A stretch of DNA of 64,000 nt from Rhizobium sp. RU33A (GTDB lineage Bacteria > Pseudomonadota > Alphaproteobacteria > Rhizobiales > Rhizobiaceae), in contig NZ_FTMQ01000001.1 in the NCBI RefSeq assembly GCF_900156055.1, forward strand, positions 186,001-250,000, in the 5' to 3' direction. The notes under the pieces were generated by a model. That model made no database searches, was not told the DNA's origin, and worked only from the letters and a program-made list of their open reading frames with translations. Position 1 is the stretch's first letter. The number at the start of each line of letters is the position of its first letter. The translations under genes and the position numbers were made by a program. This document shows, piece after piece, positions 9,869-17,112 of the stretch.

Positions 9869-10861
9869 TCACTTCGGGCAGGAATTGTCCGACATGTAGT
9901 CATGGACCTTCACGGTGCCGGCGGCGATGTCGGCCTTGGCCTTCTCGACAGCAGCCTTCATCTCTTCGGTGATCAGCTTGGCATTGTTGTCATCAAGGGC
10001 GTAGGCGACACCTTCCTGTGCAACGCCGAGAACCTGCAGACCGGGCGTGAACTTGTCGTTCTTAGAGTCCGCGTAAGCGTTGTAGACGGCGAGGTCGACG
10101 CGCTTGACCATCGAGGTCAGAACCGAACCCGGATGCAGGTGGTTCTGGTTGGAATCGACGCCGATCGACAGCTTGCCGTTGTCGGCAGCCGTCTGCAGCA
10201 CGCCGAGACCGGTCGCGCCGGCTGCCGCGTAAACGACATCCGCACCCTGGTCGATCTGGTTCTTGGTCAGTTCACCGCCGCGAACCGGGTCGTTCCATGC
10301 AGCACCCGTGGTGCCGGTCATATTCTGGAAGACCTGGATGTCGGCCTTGGCAGCGCGTGCGCCCTGCTCGTAACCGCAGGCGAACTTGCGGATCAGCGGA
10401 ATGTCCATGCCGCCCACAAAGCCGACCTTGCCGGTGGTGGAAGCCATACCGGCCAGCAGGCCGACCAGGTAAGAACCTTCCTCTTCCTTGTAGACAACCG
10501 AACGGACATTCGGCTTGTCGACGACGGAATCGACGATCACGAACTGGGTATCCGGGAATTCAGCGGCAACCTTTTCGACGGCCGAGGTCCAGGCGAAGGA
10601 AACAGCAACGACCGGGTTGAAGCCGCGCGAAGCGAAGTTGCGGATCGCCTGTTCACCCTGAGTGTCGCTGGTCGGCTCGAAGTCGCGATAGTCGATGCCG
10701 GTTTCGGCCTTGAACTTCTCGGCGCCACCATAAGCAGCTTCGTTGAAGGATTTGTCGAACTTGCCGCCCGTGCCGTAGACCAGCGCCGGCTTGACGTCGG
10801 CCGCAAGCGCGGTCGCCGACATCGCGGCCAAGGCAAAGAGACTGAGGAGGGTTTTCTTCAT
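9869..10861 (-). CDS. BMP-family nucleoside-binding protein of ABC importer
   Basis: Periplasmic receptor that delivers purine/pyrimidine nucleosides to the permeases. 330 residues: signal peptide (residues 1-20, cleavage after ALA), then a basic-membrane-protein fold beginning VKPALVYGTGGKFDKSFNEAAY. No lipobox cysteine is seen at the cleavage site, so it is probably soluble, unlike PnrA lipoproteins of spirochaetes. First gene of the transport-deo operon. The leader upstream carries two inverted repeats that may control the whole unit. Substrate identity is inferred from the neighbouring nucleoside enzymes. Confidence 0.92.
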   Translation of the reverse strand: MKKTLLSLFALAAMSATALAADVKPALVYGTGGKFDKSFNEAAYGGAEKFKAETGIDYRDFEPTSDTQGEQAIRNFASRGFNPVVAVSFAWTSAVEKVAAEFPDTQFVIVDSVVDKPNVRSVVYKEEEGSYLVGLLAGMASTTGKVGFVGGMDIPLIRKFACGYEQGARAAKADIQVFQNMTGTTGAAWNDPVRGGELTKNQIDQGADVVYAAAGATGLGVLQTAADNGKLSIGVDSNQNHLHPGSVLTSMVKRVDLAVYNAYADSKNDKFTPGLQVLGVAQEGVAYALDDNNAKLITEEMKAAVEKAKADIAAGTVKVHDYMSDNSCPK

Positions 10862-11001
10862 GGTGCAGCCCTGTTGTTGCTATTGATCTTGTTGGGTCCT
10901 CCCGCAAGCCTTTCCGAGTGAGAAAGACATGTCTGCGGAACCGCCGCCCCCTGTTCCGGAGGTCCTGGCTGGCTTTCATCCTTGCATGGCTCGCCTGAAA
11001 A

Positions 11002-11028
11002 TTCACCAGATTTTTTTCATCTGGTAAA
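11002..11028 (-). promoter_or_regulatory. inverted repeat upstream of nucleoside operon, possible operator
   Basis: Arms of 10 bases (TTCACCAGAT at 11002-11011, ATCTGGTAAA at 11019-11028; one mismatch) separated by 7 bases. It lies ~140 bases before the binding-protein start. The form suits a dimeric repressor site; no regulator gene is next to it. Confidence 0.5.
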
Positions 11029-11042
11029 GATTCACAAGCCTG

Positions 11043-11075
11043 CTGATTTTTCAGCGCAGGCAGCTGAAAAATCAG
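11043..11075 (-). promoter_or_regulatory. perfect 12-bp inverted repeat in the nucleoside operon leader
   Basis: CTGATTTTTCAG (11043-11054) and its exact reverse complement (11064-11075) are separated by 9 bases. It lies in the msrA-to-binding-protein intergenic space, close to the 3' end of msrA. With an A/T-rich stem it could be an operator or, read on either strand, a hairpin. On the minus strand it precedes the operon; on the plus strand no gene ends here. Confidence 0.5.
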
Positions 11076-11117
11076 TCAGATCAATAGGATTTATGCTGCC
11101 GGTTTGAGCATTTGCCC

Positions 11118-11777
11118 TCAGGCTGCGGGCGATATCGGGCAGGAGACGCCCGTCCCGCGCAGGCCGCAGTAACCATTCGGATTCTTCGCCAAATATTGCT
11201 GGTGATACTCCTCGGCATAGTAGAACGGTCCGGCATGGGCAATTTCCGTCGTCACCCGGCCGTTGCGTCCAGCCTTCACCAGCGCCTCCTGGAAGCGATC
11301 GCGAACGGCGATGGCGAGCGCCATGTCTTCGTCATCATCGACATAAATCGCGGAGCGATAGGTGGTGCCGATATCATTGCCTTGGCGCATCCCCTGTGTC
11401 GGATCATGCGCCTCAAAGAAGATCTTCAGCAGCCCTTCGAGCGAGATTTTCGCAGGGTCGTACACCACCTTCACCACTTCGGTGTGGCCGGTCAGGCCCG
11501 TGACGGTTTCCTGATAGGTCGGATTGGGCGTGATGCCGCCCTGGTAGCCGGAAACGGTGAGATACACCCCCGGCGTCTGCCAGAGCAGACGCTCGGCGCC
11601 CCAGAAGCACCCCATGCCAAGATAGATGGTCTTCATGCCCTCGGGTGCCGGTCCCTTGAGCGGCAGGCCGGAAACGAAATGCGTGGCGGCCGTCGGGATC
11701 GGCTCTGGCCGGCCGGGCAGGGCGTTTTCTGCCGTCGGCATCACGGTTTTCTTGTTGAACATGTCGATCAGGAACAT
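11118..11777 (-). CDS. msrA: peptide methionine (S)-S-oxide reductase
   Basis: Repairs methionine-S-sulfoxide in proteins. 219 residues. The catalytic motif GCFWGAERL lies near residue 57, and the recycling cysteines are in the C-terminal [13 protein letters not shown] segment. The ~50-residue N-terminal extension before YLGMGCFWG lacks a clear signal peptide, so a cytoplasmic location is likely. ATG at 11777 follows an ideal AGGAGG. Monocistronic by spacing; no msrB partner is in the window. Confidence 0.96.
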   Translation of the reverse strand: MFLIDMFNKKTVMPTAENALPGRPEPIPTAATHFVSGLPLKGPAPEGMKTIYLGMGCFWGAERLLWQTPGVYLTVSGYQGGITPNPTYQETVTGLTGHTEVVKVVYDPAKISLEGLLKIFFEAHDPTQGMRQGNDIGTTYRSAIYVDDDEDMALAIAVRDRFQEALVKAGRNGRVTTEIAHAGPFYYAEEYHQQYLAKNPNGYCGLRGTGVSCPISPAA

Positions 11778-11952
11778 CTTGAAACCTCCTGAGGCCTTTT
11801 CTCGGCCTGTTTTTGCATTTTCTTCTGCCTCTCCGGCAGATCACCGCCCGCCGTACCAACCGGCTTCGGTCTTCGATCATTGGTCGTCAGCACCCACCAA
11901 AACTTACAATCTGCCGGGCACTATCAAGCCCTTGGCGCGCCGAAGGCCCGGT

Positions 11953-12273
11953 TCACGCTGCAAACCGTCCGGCCAGCGACGGTTTCTTGTAGCCGATCAT
12001 CCAGAAGGCGAGCGACAGCACCAGCATGGCGGCAAATGCCGGCTGCGGCAGAACAACATCGCGAAGCGCGAGCCAGGCACCATCACCGAGCCGCCCGACG
12101 ACAAGCTCTTCGAGTGTCATGAGAGAGCCCGGATGGGTCTCGATCCAGGCTTCCGAAATCGGGGTCATGATGACCTGCGATGCGGACACCGAGGCAATGG
12201 CATCGATCACGCAGAACACAACGCCGACGCAAAGCGCAAGCAAACTCAAGACCCTGAACAGGAACCGCACCAC
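11953..12273 (-). CDS. small inner-membrane protein of unknown function
   Basis: 106 residues if started at the GTG at 12273, which has GGAG 6 bases upstream. Two hydrophobic segments (about residues 4-24 and 79-94) flank a periplasmic-looking middle with [20 protein letters not shown]; the C-terminus [11 protein letters not shown] is basic, so both ends are probably cytoplasmic. I do not recognise a family. The frame stays open upstream to 12570 through the antisense of tRNA-Ser, but that extension encodes a well-known artefactual peptide and is not part of the gene. Confidence 0.6.
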   Translation of the reverse strand: MVRFLFRVLSLLALCVGVVFCVIDAIASVSASQVIMTPISEAWIETHPGSLMTLEELVVGRLGDGAWLALRDVVLPQPAFAAMLVLSLAFWMIGYKKPSLAGRFAA

Positions 12274-12374
12274 CAATGTCTCCGGCTGAAGCCCGGCGCG
12301 GCCTTCAGGGCCTGCCGCACTGGGCCTATAGATAGGGAATTGTCGGCCGATGTCAAAATTCTGATAGATTTCGG

Positions 12375-12402
12375 TTGATCCGCCGAAATTCCTCGGTATA
12401 TA
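12375..12402 (+). promoter_or_regulatory. predicted promoter of tRNA-Ser
   Basis: TTGATC (12375-12380) and TATATA (12397-12402) with a 16-base spacer place a transcript start ~35 bases before the tRNA. Confidence 0.5.
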
Positions 12403-12445
12403 TCGCGCCCGACCAACCGCGGTGGTTTTTCCCCGCGATCCCCCT

Positions 12446-12535
12446 GGACAGGTGGCCGAGTGGTTTAAGGCGCACGCCTGGAACGCGTGTGTGCGTGAAA
12501 GCGTACCGTGGGTTCGAATCCCACCCTGTCCGCCA
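12446..12535 (+). tRNA. tRNA-Ser (anticodon GGA)
   Basis: 90-base class II tRNA. The acceptor stem pairs GGACAGG (12446-12452) with CCTGTCC (12525-12531), followed by G and an encoded CCA. The anticodon loop CTGGAAC gives GGA, reading UCC/UCU. A long variable arm (GTGTGCGTGAAAGCGTAC region) and TTCGAATC T-loop are present. Confidence 0.97.
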
Positions 12536-12576
12536 TTCTTCCCAATCTCCATTCTGCTACTTGATATCATTCACCC

Positions 12577-14982
12577 CTAGCGGACCGTGCTGGCGGCTCC
12601 CCTTGCACTCTCGGCTTCCGAAACATTTTGCTTGACCGCGATGAAACTATCCGGCGTGACCGAGATGCTGTCGATGCCGCACTCGACGAGGAACTTGGCA
12701 AATTCCGGATGGTCGCTCGGTGCCTGGCCGCAAATGCCGATCTTGGCCCCTGCAGCCTTGGCTTCGCTGATCACGCTGCGGATCATCCATTTGACCGCGT
12801 CGTCCTGCTCGTCGAAAAGATCGGCCAGCTCGCCGGAATCGCGGTCGACCCCGAGTGTCAGCTGGGTCAGGTCGTTTGATCCGATGGAGAACCCATCGAA
12901 ATACTGGGCGAACTGCTTGGCAAGGATGACGTTCGAGGGGATCTCGCACATGACGAAGACCTGCAGGTCGCTCTCCCCGCGCTTCAGTCCGTTTTCGGCC
13001 ATCACGCCAAGTACCTTTTCAGCCTCCGCAACGGACCGGCAGAAAGGGATCATCACCACGACATTCTTGAAGCCGAGTTCGTTGCGCAGCTTTCGAATTG
13101 CCCTGCATTCGAGAGCAAATCCGTCCCGGTATCGCGGCGAATAGTATCGCGAGGCGCCGCGAAAACCGATCATCGGGTTTTCCTCGGTCGGCTCGAACGC
13201 GGCGCCGCCAAGAAGCCCCGCATATTCATTGGTCTTGAAATCGCTCATCCGCACGATGACAGGCTTCGGGTAGAAGGCTGCTGCGATCCTCGCCAGTCCT
13301 TCGGCGAGCTTGTCGACGAAGTAGGCGGACTTGTCGGCATAGCCCGCTGCCAGTTCGGCGATTTCGGCTTTGGCACTCTGATCGGTTAGACTGTCGAAAT
13401 TCACCAGTGCCATGGGATGGATACGAATGGCATTGCTAATGACGAATTCCATGCGCGCCAGGCCAACGCCGTCCGCCGGCAGTCGCCACCAGCGGAATGC
13501 GGCACCCGGATTGGCGAGGTTCAGCATCACCTTGGTCTTTGTCGCCGGAATATCCTCCATGTCGAGCGTCTGGACCTCGTAGTCGGCGCGGCCCTCATAG
13601 ATTGACGCCTCGTCTCCCTCGGCGCAGGACACGGTGATTTCCTGGCCAGAATGCAGGACCTGGGTTGCTGTCCCTGTCCCGACAATGGCCGGCAGACCCA
13701 GTTCCCGGCTGACAATGGCAGCATGCGAGGTGCGGCCGCCATGGTCGGTCACGATGGCAGCCGCCCGCTTCATGATCGGAACCCAGTCAGGGTCGGTCGT
13801 GGACGTGACCAGGATCGATCCGTCGACGAATTGCCCGATATCGTGGGCATTCTCGATCAGGCAGACCTGGCCGGAGACGACGGCGTCGCCAATCGACAGG
13901 CCCGTGAGCAGTGTCTTGCCCTTGCTCTTGATCTGATACGAGCTGAACACTGCGGCTTCGCGGTTCGACTGGACCGTTTCCGGTCGGGCCTGGACGATGT
14001 AGAGGCGCCCGGAATGCCCGTCCCGGGCCCATTCCATATCCATCGCGCAGCCGTAATGGCGTTCGATGGTCGTGGCCCAGCGCGAAAGTGTCAGGATCTC
14101 GGCGTCGGAAAGCACGAAGGCGGCGCGCTCCGCTTTCGATGTCGGCACGTTGCGCGTCGGCTGCTCGGCAGAGCCATAGATCATCTTGATGGTCTTGCCG
14201 CCGCACTTCTTTGAAATGATCGGGCTGAGCGCCGGATCGTTGAGGAGCGGCTTGAAGACCTGATATTCGTCCGGGTCGACGGCACCCTGGACAACATTTT
14301 CGCCGAGCCCCCAGGCGGCATCGATCAGGACGACCTTGTCGAAACCCGTTTCCGTGTCGATCGAGAACATGACGCCGGACCCGCCAATGTCGGAACGCAC
14401 CATTTGCTGGATCCCGACAGACAGCGCGACCTTCATGTGGTCGAAGCCTTTCGTCTGACGATAGAAGATCGCTCGGTCGGTAAACAGCGAGGCAAAGCAG
14501 CGCTTGCAGGCCTGCAGGAGTTCCGTCTCCCCGACGATGTTGAGAAATGTCTCCTGCTGTCCGGCAAAGCTTGCATCCGGAAGGTCTTCGGCCGTGGCGC
14601 TGGAGCGGACGGCGACACTGACACCAGGTTGACCGGCTCTGTCTGCCATGCCGCGATAGGCCTCGACGATGGCGGCGGCCGTGGTGGCCGGCCAGTCTGC
14701 CCTGAGGAACAGCTGGCGGATGGCTGCCCCCGTCTCGGAAAGGCTTGCCTTGCCGGCTGTCCAGTCGGCGATCGATTTGCCGATCAATTCACGGATCTGG
14801 TTTTCGTCGACAAAATGCCAGTAGGCATCAGAGGTGGTCGCAAAGCCCGGTGGAACATCGACGCCCTTGAGACCCAGCTCCTGGATCATTTCCCCAAGTG
14901 AGGAATTCTTGCCGCCGACCTTGGCGACATCCGAGCGTTTGAGGTCATCAAACCAGACTACATGAGCGGTTACATGATGCAT
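12577..14982 (-). CDS. ppsA: phosphoenolpyruvate synthase
   Basis: Makes PEP from pyruvate with ATP going to AMP and phosphate, for gluconeogenesis. 801 residues from the ATG at 14982 with AGGAGG just upstream; a TTG at 14997 would fall in that ribosome site. Domains in order: N-terminal ATP-grasp (VGGKNSSLGEM near residue 20, AVRSSATAEDLPDASFAGQQ near 125-145), the phosphohistidine domain (GGRTSHAAIVSRELG), and the C-terminal PEP/pyruvate barrel (IGSNDLTQLTLGVDRD, GICGQAPSD). Convergent with tRNA-Ser; upstream lies an FNR/FixK-like box. Pyruvate phosphate dikinase is excluded by domain spacing. Confidence 0.96.
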   Translation of the reverse strand: MHHVTAHVVWFDDLKRSDVAKVGGKNSSLGEMIQELGLKGVDVPPGFATTSDAYWHFVDENQIRELIGKSIADWTAGKASLSETGAAIRQLFLRADWPATTAAAIVEAYRGMADRAGQPGVSVAVRSSATAEDLPDASFAGQQETFLNIVGETELLQACKRCFASLFTDRAIFYRQTKGFDHMKVALSVGIQQMVRSDIGGSGVMFSIDTETGFDKVVLIDAAWGLGENVVQGAVDPDEYQVFKPLLNDPALSPIISKKCGGKTIKMIYGSAEQPTRNVPTSKAERAAFVLSDAEILTLSRWATTIERHYGCAMDMEWARDGHSGRLYIVQARPETVQSNREAAVFSSYQIKSKGKTLLTGLSIGDAVVSGQVCLIENAHDIGQFVDGSILVTSTTDPDWVPIMKRAAAIVTDHGGRTSHAAIVSRELGLPAIVGTGTATQVLHSGQEITVSCAEGDEASIYEGRADYEVQTLDMEDIPATKTKVMLNLANPGAAFRWWRLPADGVGLARMEFVISNAIRIHPMALVNFDSLTDQSAKAEIAELAAGYADKSAYFVDKLAEGLARIAAAFYPKPVIVRMSDFKTNEYAGLLGGAAFEPTEENPMIGFRGASRYYSPRYRDGFALECRAIRKLRNELGFKNVVVMIPFCRSVAEAEKVLGVMAENGLKRGESDLQVFVMCEIPSNVILAKQFAQYFDGFSIGSNDLTQLTLGVDRDSGELADLFDEQDDAVKWMIRSVISEAKAAGAKIGICGQAPSDHPEFAKFLVECGIDSISVTPDSFIAVKQNVSEAESARGAASTVR

Positions 14983-15055
14983 GCCTACCTCCTCCAAGGA
15001 CGGGTTGCTTTAAGCGAACCCAAGGGAAGACTATCGGCAAAGCGCCGACCTGCGG

Positions 15056-15069
15056 TTGATGCACATCAA
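15056..15069 (-). promoter_or_regulatory. FNR/FixK-like box upstream of ppsA
   Basis: TTGATGCACATCAA matches the FNR consensus TTGAT-N4-ATCAA exactly. It lies 73 bases before the ppsA start, a workable distance for an activator. Rhizobia use FnrN/FixK to turn on genes at low oxygen. Confidence 0.6.
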
Positions 15070-15174
15070 GGAGAGTTCGGCTCGGCCACATCCCGGTTTT
15101 GGCCGTGCCATTTCGCAAGGCGGTCAGCGCTTGGCTGTCCGATCTGTAGAAGCCTGCGGCTCAATGCTGGACAC

Positions 15175-15822
15175 TTAAGGGTCGGTGCTGCGCAGATATC
15201 CGAGCACGGCGTCGGCGATCATCGACTTATGACGGTCGTAGATTTCAGGTTCGGAAAGGTCACGCTTGAAGATCGTGCCGAAGGTGTAGCGGTTCGAGAC
15301 ACGAAAGAAGCAGAAGGCGCTGATCAGCATGTGCAGATCGATCGCGTCGACCCTTCGCTGGAACAGGCCGCTCTTCAGGCCACGGTCGATGATGTCCTGC
15401 AGCGTGCGAATGACGGAGATGTTGAGATCAGCGATTTCACTCGATCGCTTCATGTGCATCGCGTGATGAATGTTTTCGATGCTGACGAGCCGCACGAAAT
15501 CGGGATTGTGTTCGTCATGGTCGAAGGTCGTGCTGATCAGCCGGCGCAGAGCTTCGTCGGGCTCCAGTTCCGACAGCTGTAGATCCGCTTCGAGCGATCG
15601 GATCTTGCGATAGGCCTTTTCCAGCACCGCGAGATACAGCCCCTCCTTGCTGCCGTAGTAGTAATAGATCATCCGCTTGGAGGTGCGCGTCTTCTCGGCG
15701 ATTTGATCGACCCGTGCGCCCGACAGTCCGAACTCGGCGAACTCCTCCGTTGCGACATCCAAGATGTCTTCCCGCGTCCGCTCAGGGTCGTTCCTGCGCG
15801 TTTCCCTCGCCGTTTTCGCCAT
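15175..15822 (-). CDS. TetR-family transcriptional regulator
   Basis: 215 residues from the ATG at 15822. N-terminal TetR helix-turn-helix (ILDVATEEFAEFGLSGARVDQIAEKTRTSKRMIYYYYGSK, about residues 18-57 in parts) and a C-terminal ligand domain resembling the TetR_C_6/RutR-like group. It is divergent from the shikimate dehydrogenase-like gene, and a perfect 14-bp palindrome lies in the shared intergenic region inside a predicted promoter. It is therefore the likely local repressor of dehydroshikimate breakdown. The effector is unknown; shikimate-pathway acids are the obvious guess. Confidence 0.9.
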   Translation of the reverse strand: MAKTARETRRNDPERTREDILDVATEEFAEFGLSGARVDQIAEKTRTSKRMIYYYYGSKEGLYLAVLEKAYRKIRSLEADLQLSELEPDEALRRLISTTFDHDEHNPDFVRLVSIENIHHAMHMKRSSEIADLNISVIRTLQDIIDRGLKSGLFQRRVDAIDLHMLISAFCFFRVSNRYTFGTIFKRDLSEPEIYDRHKSMIADAVLGYLRSTDP

Positions 15823-15915
15823 AATCTCTATCCCCGATCGCGATTGCGGCCATTGCCGACGCACCGCGCTTTCCGTTCATAATGGTCTCGGTCCCACGCT
15901 TCAAGCTGGCCACGA

Positions 15916-15944
15916 TTGACACTAACTAGTTAGTACATTATTGT
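15916..15944 (+). promoter_or_regulatory. predicted promoter with TetR-type operator in the spacer
   Basis: TTGACA (15916-15921), 17-base spacer and TATTGT (15939-15944). The perfect palindrome ACTAACTAGTTAGT occupies 15921-15934, between the two hexamers, where bound repressor would block polymerase. Almost the same palindrome recurs at 19782. Confidence 0.65.
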
Positions 15945-16007
15945 TGAGGTCAGGTTGGGAGGCCGGAAGCGTGGACGAGATCCGGGCTTCGACATTGGGA
16001 GGCAGTT

Positions 16008-16895
16008 ATGACGCAAAAGCGCGATATCTTGAGCGCCGGACTGATCGGGTTCGGCATTCAGCGCTCGCTGACCCCTGCCATGCACATGCGCGAAGGCGAG
16101 GCCCAGGGCGTCGACTATCGCTACGACCTCATCGACCTCAATGAGCGCAAGCTCGGCCCCGATGACCTTGACGCGCTTGTCGCTGAGGCCGAGGAACGGG
16201 GCTTCTGCGGCCTCAACATCACCTATCCCTGCAAGCAAAGAATCCTGCCCTTGCTGACCGACATCTCCGAGGACGCGCGCAAGCTCGGCGCCGTCAATAC
16301 GGTGATCTTGCGCGACGGAAAGCGCATCGGTCACAACACCGACTGGTGGGGATTCGCGCAAGGGCTTTCCCGCCAACTGCCTGACGCGGACTTGTCGTCT
16401 GTGGTTCAGATCGGTGCTGGCGGTGCCGGCGCGGCGACGGCCTATGCCGTGCTCGAAATGGGCGCGCGGTCACTCGCGATCTTCGACATCGATCCGGACA
16501 AGGCATCGGAACTGGCGTCCCTCATGGCGCGGCATTTCCCCGAAGCCTCGGTCAGCGTCGCTTCCGATCTGCAGGCTGTCATAGGCGCCGCCACCGGGCT
16601 CGTTCATGCCACGCCGATCGGAATGGATAAGCATCCCGGCATGCCCGTGCCCGCAGAACTGTTGCACCCGGGCCTCTGGGTTGCCGAGGTGGTCTATTTC
16701 CCCTTGGAGACGGCGCTGCTGCAGGCCGCCCGTCAGCGCGGTTGTCGCGTGGCGAACGGAGGCGGGATGGCGGTCTTCCAGGCCGTCGGCGCGTTCTCGT
16801 TGTTCACGGGCCTTGAGCCCGAAGTCGGTCGCATGCTCCGCCATTTTGAAGCGCTGACTGAGGGTGGTGTCACACGCCAGCCTCAGACGGCTTGA
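16008..16895 (+). CDS. shikimate/quinate 5-dehydrogenase-like protein (AroE family, catabolic type)
   Basis: NAD(P)-dependent oxidation of shikimate or quinate to the 3-dehydro acids. 295 residues. Substrate-domain motif SLTPAMHMREGEAQG (near residues 17-31), catalytic Lys in NITYPCKQ and Asp in GHNTDWWGF, then Rossmann loop GAGGAGAA. The SLTP-MHM-EG variant differs from biosynthetic AroE (SKSP..HN) and is typical of catabolic homologues. ATG at 16008 follows GGGAGG. The next enzyme gene is a 3-dehydroshikimate dehydratase, which supports a role in degrading quinate or shikimate to protocatechuate. Which of the two is used cannot be told from sequence. Confidence 0.85.
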   Translation: MTQKRDILSAGLIGFGIQRSLTPAMHMREGEAQGVDYRYDLIDLNERKLGPDDLDALVAEAEERGFCGLNITYPCKQRILPLLTDISEDARKLGAVNTVILRDGKRIGHNTDWWGFAQGLSRQLPDADLSSVVQIGAGGAGAATAYAVLEMGARSLAIFDIDPDKASELASLMARHFPEASVSVASDLQAVIGAATGLVHATPIGMDKHPGMPVPAELLHPGLWVAEVVYFPLETALLQAARQRGCRVANGGGMAVFQAVGAFSLFTGLEPEVGRMLRHFEALTEGGVTRQPQTA

Positions 16896-16986
16896 GGCGG
16901 AGAGTGCATTTGGAGTGTGGCCATCAGGCGCTGGCCGCCTGTCCGGATTGAAACTGGTGGCCCGAAAGGGCAGGGAGGAGGAAGAC

Positions 16987-17112
16987 ATGTCCGGCATCAT
17001 CGACATCCTGAACTCCCAGGTTGTGCGCCACGTGTCGCTCTCCCGTACGCCAATTCCTTGCATACGATCCGCTCTGCTGACCGCTCTCGTCCATAAGGGG
17101 AGGTTCGCATGA
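16987..17112 (+). CDS. possible 41-residue ORF coupled to the dehydratase gene
   Basis: ATG at 16987 follows a very strong GGGAGGAGGA ribosome site, and the ORF ends in ATGA, its TGA overlapping the dehydratase ATG at 17109. The product starts MSGIIDILNSQVVRHVS and is neutral to basic with no clear signal peptide. It may be a leader peptide that couples translation, a small protein, or a remnant. No family recognised. Confidence 0.4.
   Translation: MSGIIDILNSQVVRHVSLSRTPIPCIRSALLTALVHKGRFA

Noticed and set aside
10862..11117. Purine-type riboswitch in the nucleoside operon leader
   Set aside because: The repeats are simple inverted repeats; I see no three-way junction or conserved purine-aptamer core, and this aptamer is not usual in Alphaproteobacteria.
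12274..12570. N-terminal extension of the small membrane protein ([11 protein letters not shown] peptide)
   Set aside because: This part is the antisense of tRNA-Ser(GGA); the peptide is a well-known false translation. A GTG with a ribosome site at 12273 gives a sensible membrane protein.
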